From the IMG/VR virus record IMGVR_UViG_3300020197_000115, positions 1 through 28,855 of that record: a stretch of 28,855 nt of DNA; one strand, written 5' to 3'. Below are positions 1 to 8,070 of this stretch, piece after piece. Every line of letters starts with the position of its first letter. Positions within the stretch are counted from its first letter, which is position 1. Below the pieces are notes generated by a model that made no database searches, had not been told where the DNA came from, and saw only the letters and a list, made by a program, of their open reading frames with translations. The stretch is from a virus. Position numbers and translations under genes: made by a program.

Positions 1-733
1 TATAACGGTCAGCTAATTTAACACAAGCTTCTAACACTCCATCGGGATATATTACTTTGTGAAAAGACTCGTATTTGTCTTTCGAGTTTTTTAAAATAAG
101 TAATGTTTCTTCTTTTGTAGCACCCTCCACCGTAATTTTTTGAAATCTTCTTTCAAGTGCTCCGTCTTTTTCAAAATTGGTTCTGTACTCATCCAAAGTT
201 GTCGCACCAATACACTGAATCTCACCACGAGAAAGAGCAGGTTTGAAGATGTTAGATGCATCCAATGAACCCGATGCGTTACCAGCACCTACAATAGTGT
301 GGATTTCGTCTATAAAAACAACCACATTTGGATTAGCTTGAAGCTCTTCAATGATTACCTTCAATCTTTCTTCGAATTGCCCACGATACTTTGTGCCAGC
401 AACAATTGAGTTGATATCGAGGTTCACAATTCTTTTGTCAATCAAATTCTTCGGACATTCACCATTATAAATTTTCATAGCGAGACCTTCTACAATTGCA
501 GTTTTACCACAACCAGGCTCACCAACAATTATTGGGTTATTTTTTTTTCTACGGGATAGAATTTGAGCAATTCTCATAATTTCTTTATCCCTTCCGATAA
601 CAGGATCCAGTTTTCCCTGTTCTGCCAATTTGATTAGGTCTCTACTAAAATTATCTAATACAGGTGTTAGACTATCAGAGGTCTGTTTTTTCTTACTCAT
701 CATTTTTTCTTCGTCATCAATAAGATCATTCAT
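1..733 (-). CDS. Clp-family AAA+ ATPase (ClpA/B/C-like), 3' end cut by window edge
   Basis: Translating the minus strand from the ATG at 731-733 gives 244 open codons to the window edge. The protein is a class I Clp/Hsp100 unfoldase, which threads substrates through a hexameric ring using ATP. After a short Lys-rich start come the D1 signatures: [10 protein letters not shown], Walker A GEPGCGKT, pore-loop region [13 protein letters not shown], Walker [11 protein letters not shown], sensor-like IGATTLDEY and the arginine-finger region LERRFQ. The double Clp_N repeat of host ClpA/B/C is missing; D1 starts about 30 residues in. It is divergent from the Hsp20 gene, suggesting a chaperone pair. 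Whether a second AAA+ ring or a ClpP-binding loop exists lies outside the window. The family is certain; the ClpA/B/C subtype is not. Confidence 0.93.
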   Translation of the reverse strand, partial: MNDLIDDEEKMMSKKKQTSDSLTPVLDNFSRDLIKLAEQGKLDPVIGRDKEIMRIAQILSRRKKNNPIIVGEPGCGKTAIVEGLAMKIYNGECPKNLIDKRIVNLDINSIVAGTKYRGQFEERLKVIIEELQANPNVVVFIDEIHTIVGAGNASGSLDASNIFKPALSRGEIQCIGATTLDEYRTNFEKDGALERRFQKITVEGATKEETLLILKNSKDKYESFHKVIYPDGVLEACVKLADRY

Positions 734-749
734 ATTTGATATTTTTTTT

Positions 750-780
750 CAAAGATGTATCAAAATCTGGACATAAACAA
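750..780 (-). promoter_or_regulatory. candidate Bacteroidetes-type promoter for the Clp gene
   Basis: On the minus strand TTG (780-778) is followed after 20 nt by CATCTTTG (757-750), seven of eight matches to the Bacteroidetes -7 element TAnnTTTG at the usual spacing. The Clp ATG is 17 nt downstream. The region is AT-rich, so chance is possible. Confidence 0.3.
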
Positions 781-782
781 TT

Positions 783-860
783 ATTTTGACAAATTGTCTT
801 TAATTATTTTTTTTTCTGTCAATTTGTCTTATTGATTAATTTTAAACAATCAAATTGTCA
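783..860. repeat. three copies of a CAAATTGTC-type operator-like element, about 30 bp apart
   Basis: GACAAATTGTC (788-798, an odd palindrome), GTCAATTTGTC (818-828, the same element inverted with one change) and CAAATTGTC (851-859) lie at about 30-bp intervals between the divergent clp and hsp20 genes. The regular spacing, about three helical turns, suggests binding sites on one face of the DNA. A related sequence, ATTTTGACAATT, occurs at 12625-12636 beside the bS21 gene. The function is not known. Confidence 0.45.
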
Positions 861-927
861 TCACAAATAAGACGGCATCAATATTGATAATTTATTAAAT
901 AAATAATAAATTTAAAAAAAAACTACT

Positions 928-1323
928 ATGATTTACGGACCAAACGATTTGAATGAAATCTTCGAAAGATTATTCAACCAAAATCCTAACACGTACTCAA
1001 AAACCTCTGTAATCTCTAAAACAGATAGCGAAAACAATTACGAGGTTAATCAAACTAAAGATGGAGCTTACCTATTATTCGAAGCGCCAGGATTTAACAA
1101 AGAAAACTTAAAAGTTGAAATCGAGGACGGTGTTATGGCAATTCAAGGGAAAAGAAAATATAAGATGAACGGGGAAGAAATTTACAAATCCATAAACAAA
1201 CAATTCAAACTCGGTACAGACCATAATCTAGAATTAATCGAAGCAACAATCGAAGACGGTTTATTGACTGTATTTATTCCAGGATTTAAAAAACAAGAGA
1301 AAAAGAAAATTTCGATTTTATAA
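928..1323 (+). CDS. Hsp20/alpha-crystallin small heat-shock protein
   Basis: This 131-residue protein has the alpha-crystallin domain at about residues 38-125. Recognisable blocks are EAPGFNKENLKVEIEDG and the A-x-x-x-D-G-L-L-T-V-x-I-P segment typical of the Hsp20 C-terminal half. It ends in ISIL, which supplies the I-x-I motif (residues 128-130) used for oligomer assembly. Such proteins hold unfolding clients without ATP. Hsp20 genes are known in several T4-like phages, where a role in virion protein folding is suspected but unproven. The leader is A-rich with no Shine-Dalgarno, as in Bacteroidetes. It is divergent from the Clp ATPase, and a stem-loop follows the stop. Length and domain match the family well. 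Confidence 0.95.
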   Translation: MIYGPNDLNEIFERLFNQNPNTYSKTSVISKTDSENNYEVNQTKDGAYLLFEAPGFNKENLKVEIEDGVMAIQGKRKYKMNGEEIYKSINKQFKLGTDHNLELIEATIEDGLLTVFIPGFKKQEKKKISIL

Positions 1324-1343
1324 TAAATGCTCATTCAAGATCG

Positions 1344-1373
1344 AATCCCCTACCTAAAAAGTGGGGGATTTGT
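1344..1373 (+). terminator. weak stem-loop terminator after hsp20
   Basis: AATCCCCTAC (1344-1353) pairs with GTGGGGGATT (1361-1370) with one mismatch around the loop CTAAAAA, and a T-rich stretch follows. It lies 20 nt past the hsp20 stop. The U tract is imperfect, so it may be leaky. Confidence 0.5.
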
Positions 1374-1383
1374 ATTTACATTG

Positions 1384-1698
1384 ATGGATAATTGGAAAAA
1401 ATTTGTTGAAGATACTTTATCGGCTCAAGAGATATTACAAAAATATCTTGAGTTAAGAATTATGTTCCAAGAGTTGGGATACACTGAGGAACAATTAAAA
1501 AATATAAGTTCTGGTCCCGAAAGAATTTTTGAAATCGGAAATGAAATAGGGATGCTTATCAGTGAATTAAAAAAACAACTTCGAGCCTTTGGTTTCGAAG
1601 TACGGGATGAGGATTTTCGGCTTTATTTACAGTCAATAATGAATAAAATTAATCTTATAACCCCTTTAGAAAATGGCAGTAAAAAAAGAGACGATTGA
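1384..1698 (+). CDS. small helical protein of unknown function
   Basis: A 104-residue, charged, mainly helical protein. I do not recognise its family. The frame is open from an upstream ATG at 1327, but that start would place the hsp20 stem-loop inside the gene, so the ATG at 1384 (MDNWKKF) is preferred. The last 26 bp overlap the start of the KTSC gene, suggesting translational coupling. No membrane segment, signal peptide or metal-binding motif is visible. It is the first gene of the long plus-strand run leading to the lysin and head genes. Confidence 0.65.
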   Translation: MDNWKKFVEDTLSAQEILQKYLELRIMFQELGYTEEQLKNISSGPERIFEIGNEIGMLISELKKQLRAFGFEVRDEDFRLYLQSIMNKINLITPLENGSKKRDD

Positions 1699-1915
1699 CG
1701 GATTTAAAATTATTAACGAGATTGTGTCATCAAATATTAGTAAAACAACATACGACACAGAACTAAAATCACTAGTTTGTGAATTCAATAACGGATTGAT
1801 TTACGAATATAGCGATGTACCTCACTCAACTTACACCAAATTCAGAATGGCTGAATCTCAGGGTAAGTTTTTTATGAGTGAAATAGCTAAAAAGTTTTCT
1901 TACAAAAAACTCTAG
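1673..1915 (+). CDS. KTSC domain protein
   Basis: An 80-residue protein whose body matches the KTSC domain: an SSNISKTTYD opening, a central FNNGLIYEYSDVP strand pair, and a C-terminal block with SQGKFFMSEI. KTSC domains are small beta-rich modules common in phages and bacteria, sometimes fused to tRNA synthetases; their role is unknown. The start overlaps the preceding gene by 26 bp and the stop is 21 bp before the lysin ATG. The assignment is from the pattern of conserved residues; no experimental function can be given. Confidence 0.75.
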   Translation: MAVKKETIDGFKIINEIVSSNISKTTYDTELKSLVCEFNNGLIYEYSDVPHSTYTKFRMAESQGKFFMSEIAKKFSYKKL

Positions 1916-1924
1916 CTCACTGAG

Positions 1925-1932
1925 TATTTATA
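1925..1932 (+). promoter_or_regulatory. TATTTATA motif (candidate late promoter) before the lysin gene
   Basis: An exact TATTTATA, 4 nt before the ATG at 1937. If used as a -10 element the transcript would start at or beside the ATG and be leaderless. Confidence 0.5.
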
Positions 1933-1936
1933 TCAG

Positions 1937-3943
1937 ATGAGTAATTTCCAAAAAATACTTGACAGTTTTACACTGAGGGACACCCTTAACCCAAAAATTT
2001 GGGAGAATTCTGATGATCCAAAAAAATCTAAAATGAAACCCAAAGTCAGAAAGGGTTTGATGAAGATCGCTAACCAATTCATTGATTATTTGGGTGAAGA
2101 TGCTTTTGTTGAAGATATTACTCTAACAGGATCTTTATCAAACTTCAACTGGTCAGAATATTCAGACTTTGATCTTCATGTTATTGTAGATTTGAAAAAA
2201 TTTGGTAAACATGAGGAAACTTACAAAGAGTTATTTAATTTAAAAAAACAACTTTTTAACGAAAAACACGACATCAAAATCTTCGGATATGATGTAGAGT
2301 TATATGCTCAGGGTGACGATGAGAAACATGATAGTTCAGGAGTTTATTCAGTTATGGATGATGAGTGGATTAATAGACCTGAAAAGATGAAAAATAAAAT
2401 TGATAAGTCTGTCATAGAAGATAAAGTGAAGAACTGGAATGAAAAAATCGAAAATGCTTTAGAGTCACTTGATAAAGATGATTTGGAAAAAGGGAAAAAG
2501 ATGATTGGGGATTTAAAAGACAAACTCAAAGAATATAGAAAATCAGGACTGGAAAAAGAGGGTGAACTTTCTTATGAAAATCTTACTTTCAAATTTCTAA
2601 GAAGAAACGGAATGATTGAAAAATTATTTAATACATACAACAATTACGTAGATCAAGAATTATCAATAGAACAATCTTTGAAAGAAAGTATAATTAAATT
2701 TTTACAAGAAGCACCTTCAAGTGGACATTTACTTGGAGGTGAGAATATGAGTATACCAAAGGATGGGGCACATGCCGGTCAAAGTGGATGGGCTTCAGCA
2801 AACGCATGGGATGTTAAAGCATCTGTCGGAGATCCTGTTTTTGCTCTGGCGGGGGGTACGTTAAAAACATTTACCGATTATGGTGATGATGTAATTAAAA
2901 CAAAGGGAAAAAAATTATATGGTCAAAGCTTCACAATTGATAGCGATAATGGTCTTCCTGACATATACTACACTCATTTAAAAGGAGTACAAATTAGAAA
3001 GGGTAGTAAAGTAGAATGTGGTCAATTGTTAGGATACGTGATGGATTTCCCAAATAGTTCATATGATCATGTTCACATTGGAATAGAATGGGGGCACAAT
3101 ATAAGAGAATTTTTGAATGATGATGGAAGTTTAAAATGTGCTCAAGGACAGAAGTTGGGTAAGTATGGTAAAAAATTCAGTGAGGATGAAGAAATATCTA
3201 ACATTGTTGGAAAATCAAACTTTATACAGGAATTGATTAAGCTTGCTGAAACAAATAAGTCTTTTCAGTACTATCCGAAAAATATAAAATACGAGAAAGA
3301 AGTTGAAGCAATTCAAACCGCATTACAATTTTTAGGATTTTCCTTACCAAAATGGGGAGTTGATGGAAAGTTCGGTCCTGAAACAGAAAATGCAACCAAA
3401 GAATTTCAAAAATCAGTTTCCATTTCATCAGATGGAAAAATCGATGGATTTGATTTAAGATATCTCGCAGCCATGTTGGTGATAAGAAATTTTTCAGAAA
3501 ATGATCTCTCAAAAATCCAAACAAAAAAAGAAATAGATACAGGAAATATTACAGATAAAAATTTCTATGAGAGATTGTTACAAGAATTAGATGCACCTGT
3601 TACAAGTGAAAATCTAAAATTTTTATACGCGTGGAGACAAGCGGAAGGTAAAGGAGGAAGAAATAACCCATTCAATACAACTTGGAAATTACCAGGTTCT
3701 ACAAACATGAACAAAGTAGGGGTACAAAATTATCTTTCGAAAGAGGACGGTATGGTTGCAACGCTAAAAACTTTAAGAAATGGAAGATACTCTTGTATTG
3801 TTCAAGGGTTAAAAAATGATAGTGGTGCTTCAGAGATATCCAAATGTCCGTCTTTAGAAACTTGGGGGACGGGGGACTTAGTTGCTAAAGTGGTAAACTC
3901 CTATGAGAGAGGGGCTTCTCCGAAAATTAAGGATCTAGCATAA
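1937..3943 (+). CDS. multidomain virion lysin: nucleotidyltransferase-like, M23 peptidase, PG-binding, muramidase-like
   Basis: A 668-residue protein with four parts. Residues 55-125 carry a Pol-beta-type nucleotidyltransferase pattern (TGSLSNFNW, then SDFDLHV with D77 and D79, and a later acidic VELYA strand). Residues 265-395 resemble M23/LytM endopeptidases: NAWDV with D292, YTHL with H347 and the HxH pair H378/H380. The usual first zinc His, four residues before the Asp, is replaced by Ala. Residues 452-512 form a PG_binding_1 repeat (VDGKFGPET, FQ). Residues 545-668 resemble a muramidase-like phage domain (NPFNTT, GVQNY, WGTG). The latter three would cut and bind peptidoglycan, probably as a tail- or baseplate-borne entry enzyme. 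The role of the N-terminal domain is unclear. SIIKFLQE|A (residues 251-259), at the junction, fits a prohead-protease-type site. Confidence 0.85.
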   Translation: MSNFQKILDSFTLRDTLNPKIWENSDDPKKSKMKPKVRKGLMKIANQFIDYLGEDAFVEDITLTGSLSNFNWSEYSDFDLHVIVDLKKFGKHEETYKELFNLKKQLFNEKHDIKIFGYDVELYAQGDDEKHDSSGVYSVMDDEWINRPEKMKNKIDKSVIEDKVKNWNEKIENALESLDKDDLEKGKKMIGDLKDKLKEYRKSGLEKEGELSYENLTFKFLRRNGMIEKLFNTYNNYVDQELSIEQSLKESIIKFLQEAPSSGHLLGGENMSIPKDGAHAGQSGWASANAWDVKASVGDPVFALAGGTLKTFTDYGDDVIKTKGKKLYGQSFTIDSDNGLPDIYYTHLKGVQIRKGSKVECGQLLGYVMDFPNSSYDHVHIGIEWGHNIREFLNDDGSLKCAQGQKLGKYGKKFSEDEEISNIVGKSNFIQELIKLAETNKSFQYYPKNIKYEKEVEAIQTALQFLGFSLPKWGVDGKFGPETENATKEFQKSVSISSDGKIDGFDLRYLAAMLVIRNFSENDLSKIQTKKEIDTGNITDKNFYERLLQELDAPVTSENLKFLYAWRQAEGKGGRNNPFNTTWKLPGSTNMNKVGVQNYLSKEDGMVATLKTLRNGRYSCIVQGLKNDSGASEISKCPSLETWGTGDLVAKVVNSYERGASPKIKDLA

Positions 3944-3967
3944 TTTAAATTATTTACGCCCGACGTA

Positions 3968-3975
3968 TATTTATA
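3968..3975 (+). promoter_or_regulatory. TATTTATA motif (candidate late promoter)
   Basis: An exact TATTTATA, 10 nt before the ATG at 3986, in the short gap after the lysin gene. No -35-like sequence is upstream. The leader is A-rich. Confidence 0.55.
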
Positions 3976-3985
3976 AAGAAAAAAA

Positions 3986-4171
3986 ATGCCAACTATTTCA
4001 GCAAATACTTTTTATGAATACACAATTGGAATGTTAGGTTCCTTTAGTGGAGGGACAGCACCTGCGGGTTCAGTTGTACCACATCCTGTCGCAACAACGG
4101 CAGAGGGAGACAATTCAATTGTAGATTTAAGTGCTGTGACATTAGGTGGATTTGACGGACTAAATAATTAA
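3986..4171 (+). CDS. small protein of unknown function
   Basis: A 61-residue protein rich in Gly, Ala, Thr and Ser with few charges and no cysteine. I do not recognise it. It has a TATTTATA motif 10 nt upstream and an A-rich leader, and lies in the late cluster between the lysin and a large acidic protein, so a minor virion protein is a fair guess. Reading-frame support is modest at this length; it rests on the well-placed motif, the tight fit between neighbours and the lack of any competing frame. Confidence 0.6.
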   Translation: MPTISANTFYEYTIGMLGSFSGGTAPAGSVVPHPVATTAEGDNSIVDLSAVTLGGFDGLNN

Positions 4172-4195
4172 AAAAAACAGTTAAAAATAAAAATC

Positions 4196-5581
4196 ATGGC
4201 GGACATCAAACCATTAGGTAGTGAAAGATTAGACGGTTTGGACAAGATCAAAAGGATCATGGAGATTGCTAAGTACAAAGATACTGCAACCGAATCTATC
4301 AATGAAAATTCTTCCACTCATTACAACATAACATTTGCTGACGGAAATCAGTACGGTATTGTAAAAGAAAAACAAGGTTACATTATCAAGAAAATGGTTT
4401 CCGAGGGCCAAGGTGACTACATCGAACCGATGCAGAACAGAAAATATTTTTCGAGTTACTCACAAGCATTAAAGAAATTGAACTTGATGATCAAAGAAAA
4501 TAATTCAGTTATTGGTAATGATGAACAAGTTTCTTTATTTGGAGAACAAAAAAAATTCGTTCTGAAAAGTCCTCAACCAGCTCCAGAAGCTCCAGAAGCT
4601 CCGGTAGCACCTGAAGAACCTATGGCTCCAACTCTACCTGAACCAGAACTCCCAGCGGCTGAGGAAACTCCTGCACCTGAGGAAACTCCTGCACCTGAGG
4701 AAACTCCTGTTGAAGACGTACCAACAGGTGAAAATATGGAAGTGGAGGCAGGTTCCGAAACAATGGACTCTGAGCCTGTTTCATTTAAAGTAATTCAAAA
4801 ACTAACAGGAAAACTTACTCAAAAAATAAGACAATTCTCATCAGAAAATGAAATGTCTTCCGAAAATATCAAATATGTAATCAACATGGTTCTTTCTTCT
4901 GTGGATCTAGCTAGTTTATCTACCGAGGATAAAGATGAAATTGTTAATAAGTTTGAATCTGATGAGGCTGACGCTGTTATTGACGGTGGAGATGATAAAG
5001 ACGGTACAGATATCACTGATGATACTGAGGTTGAAGACATTCAAAACTATATGGATATTGAGAACGACGCTGATATGGTTGACGCAGGAGCACAACCCGA
5101 GGGATTCGGTAAGATTGAGGCGGGAGAACAAATTCAAGCTGCAATTGGACCGGCAATTGAAAGATTAGCTATGTCGTTTGTGGCGGATAAAGCGGCAGAC
5201 AAAATTTCTGATATGTTCACAAGTGAGGAAGAAATTGAGGAGGAGGAAGGAGGAAAGATGGAAATGAGTTTAATGGATCATTTATTTTCAGAATCTAAGG
5301 TTGACAAAGTTCTTTCAAAATATTTTGAAGTCAAAGATTCTGAAAAAAGAATGGTACAGGAAAAATTAGCAACAAAAAAAATTCAAAAAAAACACGTTGT
5401 TGAAAAGAATATGAGTTCAGTAAGAAAACTAGCTGAGTCAATTGAACAAGAGCTTGCTTCTGAAAAATTTTTAGAAGAAAACTTTGGATTCTCTTTAGTT
5501 GGTAAAACTAATAAGAAAAATTTAGTTTTTGAAAAGAACAATAAACAAACTAAAATTTCACCTGAAGGCTTGGTTTTATGA
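4196..5581 (+). CDS. large acidic Pro/Glu/Ala-rich protein, probable virion or prohead component
   Basis: A 461-residue acidic protein. Residues 1-115 are compact. A low-complexity Pro/Ala/Glu linker follows at about 122-175, built in part from an EETPAP tandem repeat. Then come a helical segment (about 200-245), a very acidic Asp/Glu stretch (about 250-290) and a charged helical C-terminus. No enzyme motif is visible. The stop overlaps the next ATG (ATGA at 5578-5581). Composition resembles core/scaffold or internal head proteins of T4-like phages, but the gp22-like candidate is elsewhere (14520). TESINE|NSS near residue 38 fits the I-x-E prohead-protease consensus. Function is inferred only from context. 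Confidence 0.75.
   Translation: MADIKPLGSERLDGLDKIKRIMEIAKYKDTATESINENSSTHYNITFADGNQYGIVKEKQGYIIKKMVSEGQGDYIEPMQNRKYFSSYSQALKKLNLMIKENNSVIGNDEQVSLFGEQKKFVLKSPQPAPEAPEAPVAPEEPMAPTLPEPELPAAEETPAPEETPAPEETPVEDVPTGENMEVEAGSETMDSEPVSFKVIQKLTGKLTQKIRQFSSENEMSSENIKYVINMVLSSVDLASLSTEDKDEIVNKFESDEADAVIDGGDDKDGTDITDDTEVEDIQNYMDIENDADMVDAGAQPEGFGKIEAGEQIQAAIGPAIERLAMSFVADKAADKISDMFTSEEEIEEEEGGKMEMSLMDHLFSESKVDKVLSKYFEVKDSEKRMVQEKLATKKIQKKHVVEKNMSSVRKLAESIEQELASEKFLEENFGFSLVGKTNKKNLVFEKNNKQTKISPEGLVL
4661..4711 (+). repeat. 18-bp tandem repeat encoding EETPAP
   Basis: GAGGAAACTCCTGCACCT occurs at 4661-4678 and 4679-4696, with a partial third copy at 4697-4711. It is in frame within the acidic protein and extends the Pro/Glu linker by six residues per unit. 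Confidence 0.9.
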
Positions 5582-5967
5582 GCTATCTAATCTACGTTAA
5601 TGGACTTGGTCCTAACTTTAGAGGTGATAATTTGTATGAGTTCATATTCTCGGACGAGAAAGATGTTTGGGGTGAAAATTGGGATAGTAAACCATCAAAT
5701 GGTTACCCTCAACCACCCGATTTGAAATATGTGAAAAAAATTGGAGTTCTGAAAAATACCGATATAAAGTTGGATTTAATTCAGAACTCTGATTATTTCA
5801 GTATGATAGATGCGGTAGACGGAGTTATTGCATTAGCCTGGGAAAACGATGAAATTGAAAATAGGATGGTATTCAGATTTGGACAAAGTGAGGATGAGAT
5901 TACTGACATTTTATATTCAAAAGATTTGATTCTCAAGATTGAAAAAAAGGAATCTTATGAAAATTAA
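5578..5967 (+). CDS. hypothetical protein of the terminase-upstream cluster
   Basis: A 129-residue acidic protein beginning MSYLIYVNGLGPN, with FIFSDEKDVWGENWD and a PPDLKYVKKIGVL segment. It looks like a conserved small protein of marine T4-like phages, though I cannot name a family. It is translationally coupled at both ends: its ATG overlaps the previous stop (ATGA), and its stop lies 8 nt inside the next gene, which starts at 5957. That arrangement suggests the three products are made together. No signal peptide, metal site or nucleotide-binding motif is visible. Confidence 0.75.
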   Translation: MSYLIYVNGLGPNFRGDNLYEFIFSDEKDVWGENWDSKPSNGYPQPPDLKYVKKIGVLKNTDIKLDLIQNSDYFSMIDAVDGVIALAWENDEIENRMVFRFGQSEDEITDILYSKDLILKIEKKESYEN

Positions 5968-6763
5968 TAAAAAAGCCTTGGATCTTGTTGAAGTAGGATT
6001 GAAACCTGACACAGTGGCAAAAATGTCAGAATCTCAAATAAACATTCTTCATTCGAAAATGATATCCGAACAAGTCACATCCGAACAAGTCACAGAGGTT
6101 CCTGGTAAAACAACTTACAAAGTTGGACCACAAGGTGGAAAGATTGGAAATATGACTCTCTCGTTAGACCCTAACAAAAAAGAAGTAATGGTCACCACTG
6201 AAATAGAAATGACAGAACAACCTGACACTGATATATCCACAATGGATAAAACGGCAGGTGGAACAACACAAGATCCTGTACAAGTACAAGGACCGGATGG
6301 TATGGGTGATTTAGGTGATAAGCAAATTGATAAGGAAAAAGAAATCTCTGAGAAAAAAGAAAATAAGTCTAATCCATATGCAATATGTCATGCACAACTT
6401 GGACCAAAAAAGACAAAAAAATTTGAAAGATGTGTTAAACAGGTAAAAAAATCCATACAAGAGGGGAATAATCCTTTATCTTTATTCATTGAAGCAAAGA
6501 TCATGGAATTAGTATCAAAACACATACCTCCAAGAATGACAAAGGGTGAATTGATGAAACACTTGGTTGAAGATGGACCTGCGGTGGCGCCTTCAAAACC
6601 TGAGACAAGACCTACAACAAAACCAAAACCTGGTACAAAACCAAAAAAGCCGAGTCACCCACTCAAAAACCCTAATCCTGGAGAAAAACCCGCTCCCAAG
6701 GCCGAGTACGAAAAAGCTAAATCAGAAGTATTAAACTTAATAAAGAACATACTAGATAAATAA
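5957..6763 (+). CDS. basic/acidic mosaic protein with NPYAIC domain, unknown function
   Basis: A 268-residue protein. The start is set at the ATG 5957 (MKINKKALDL) rather than an in-frame TTG 18 bp upstream. Residues 6-35 form a helical LVEVGLKPDTVAKMSESQI segment. Residues 139-169 hold NPYAICHAQLG...FERCVKQVKKS with two cysteines, a pattern I recall in several marine T4-like phage proteins of unknown role. Residues 208-245 are a Pro/Lys-rich linker, followed by a C-terminal helix ending LIKNILDK. KHLVE|DG (about 201-207) fits the prohead-protease consensus. The gene overlaps its upstream neighbour and is 2 nt from the next ATG. A structural role is inferred. Confidence 0.75.
   Translation: MKINKKALDLVEVGLKPDTVAKMSESQINILHSKMISEQVTSEQVTEVPGKTTYKVGPQGGKIGNMTLSLDPNKKEVMVTTEIEMTEQPDTDISTMDKTAGGTTQDPVQVQGPDGMGDLGDKQIDKEKEISEKKENKSNPYAICHAQLGPKKTKKFERCVKQVKKSIQEGNNPLSLFIEAKIMELVSKHIPPRMTKGELMKHLVEDGPAVAPSKPETRPTTKPKPGTKPKKPSHPLKNPNPGEKPAPKAEYEKAKSEVLNLIKNILDK
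6064..6093 (+). repeat. 15-bp perfect tandem duplication encoding SEQVT
   Basis: ATCCGAACAAGTCAC is present twice head to tail (6064-6078 and 6079-6093), keeping frame inside the 5957 gene. It is a simple recent duplication. Confidence 0.85.
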
Positions 6764-6765
6764 TC

Positions 6766-8064
6766 ATGGCAAAGAAACTGATAGAACAGTTAAATTACGG
6801 TGATAGACCTGAAAGAATGGACCCTGCATTGGAAAGAAAGTTAGCGGACCCACAAGGGTTATTCGCTCAAAATCCTGCTATGAGAAAAGGGACCAAAGAC
6901 GTTCAAAGACTTGTAAGTTCAAGATTCATCAAAGTGGCAGATAAATTAAAATCTGTACCAGGTCTTAGGAATCTTAGTCCAAGAGTAGTTCAGGCTTTCT
7001 ACATGCAAATGATGAACAGTGTTCCAAGAATCATGCAAATTGAAGCGGCTAACCGTGATGCCCTGATTGAGTTAGCCAAGAAAGCTTCTATGGAGGAAAC
7101 GGAAATTCCTGAAGATTGGGTTAAGATAGATGCTCAATTAGGTACGCCCATAGACACATCAAACTTTAGATACGAACCTGAAGATGAAGAAGATGAAGAA
7201 GAAGAAAAAGAAAAACCAAAGTTTCAATCTTTTGATATTGAAGATCTAACGGATACCGAACAATTAGAGTTGGAAAAACACAAGAGAAACATCATCAATG
7301 CTATAATTCAAGGATCTGCAAAAAAGGGACATTATATTTTCCAAAAACCCTCAGTTAAAAGAGCCCTAGATCGCATCAACCCACAATTGTTTTCACTCTA
7401 CTTGGCAATCATGGCGGTAAACGATTTCATGTATTTTACCTCAGAGAGTATGATTGAAATGATGAGCCAAACAGGAACTGGTGTTGCTGGAAAAGTTGAA
7501 TTAGATCCCGATGATGAGGATGGCGGTGAGGAAGGTGAAGAAGATGATGGAGAATCTCAAATTGATACCGTAATTAAAGCACAAGGATTGATATTCCCAA
7601 TTTTATGCCATGAAATCATAAAAGGTATCGAAGAATCCAAAGGAAGACATGGTTTACCAAAGGAACCTGAAATGCGTACAAAGGTACAACAACAAGTTGA
7701 TACCTTAGCAAATGAACCAATGCAACTTCGAATTGGGCCAGAAATTGTAGAAAAAATTCGTTTTTCACTTCCCGATGAAATGTTTGATGAATCTAATAAA
7801 GGATTAATAAATTGGTTCCACATCTTGTTATACCAAATCGAAGCAAGAGAATTTTTGGAAATAATCGGTGACGCAATATCACAGGACAAATCCAAAAACC
7901 AAAAAGCTACCGCTAAGTTCGAAAAAATCATGAAAGAGGCTCAGGACATGAAATCAGAGTTTGAAAATTACAAAGAAGACAATGATATTGAATCTGAGGA
8001 CGGGGATGATGAAGACGGATTAGACGATTTCTTAGGAAGTTTGGGTATATCGAGACCCAAATAA
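6766..8064 (+). CDS. terminase-adjacent helical protein of unknown function
   Basis: A 432-residue, largely helical protein with two acidic low-complexity linkers (about residues 138-150 and 247-265) and a third acidic stretch before the C-terminus, which ends FLGSLGISRPK. It sits 2 nt after the previous stop and 6 nt before the terminase GTG, so it is probably co-translated with the terminase. That is where T4 has gene 16, the small terminase subunit. But the protein is more than twice the length of gp16 and I see no convincing similarity, so I do not call it a small terminase. It may be a virion protein; nothing catalytic is visible. Confidence 0.75.
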   Translation: MAKKLIEQLNYGDRPERMDPALERKLADPQGLFAQNPAMRKGTKDVQRLVSSRFIKVADKLKSVPGLRNLSPRVVQAFYMQMMNSVPRIMQIEAANRDALIELAKKASMEETEIPEDWVKIDAQLGTPIDTSNFRYEPEDEEDEEEEKEKPKFQSFDIEDLTDTEQLELEKHKRNIINAIIQGSAKKGHYIFQKPSVKRALDRINPQLFSLYLAIMAVNDFMYFTSESMIEMMSQTGTGVAGKVELDPDDEDGGEEGEEDDGESQIDTVIKAQGLIFPILCHEIIKGIEESKGRHGLPKEPEMRTKVQQQVDTLANEPMQLRIGPEIVEKIRFSLPDEMFDESNKGLINWFHILLYQIEAREFLEIIGDAISQDKSKNQKATAKFEKIMKEAQDMKSEFENYKEDNDIESEDGDDEDGLDDFLGSLGISRPK

Positions 8065-8070
8065 TTTTCA

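Noticed and set aside
783-860. CRISPR array or CIRCE heat-shock operator
   Set aside because: The three elements are 9-11 bp and partly inverted, too short for CRISPR repeats, and do not match the CIRCE sequence.
1327-1383. Upstream in-frame start for the 1384 gene
   Set aside because: It would run through the terminator-like hairpin that follows hsp20; the first residues look non-conserved and the ATG at 1384 is well placed.
6766-8064. Small terminase subunit (gp16) by position
   Set aside because: Its length is more than twice that of gp16 and no gp16-like pattern is visible, so only position supports it.
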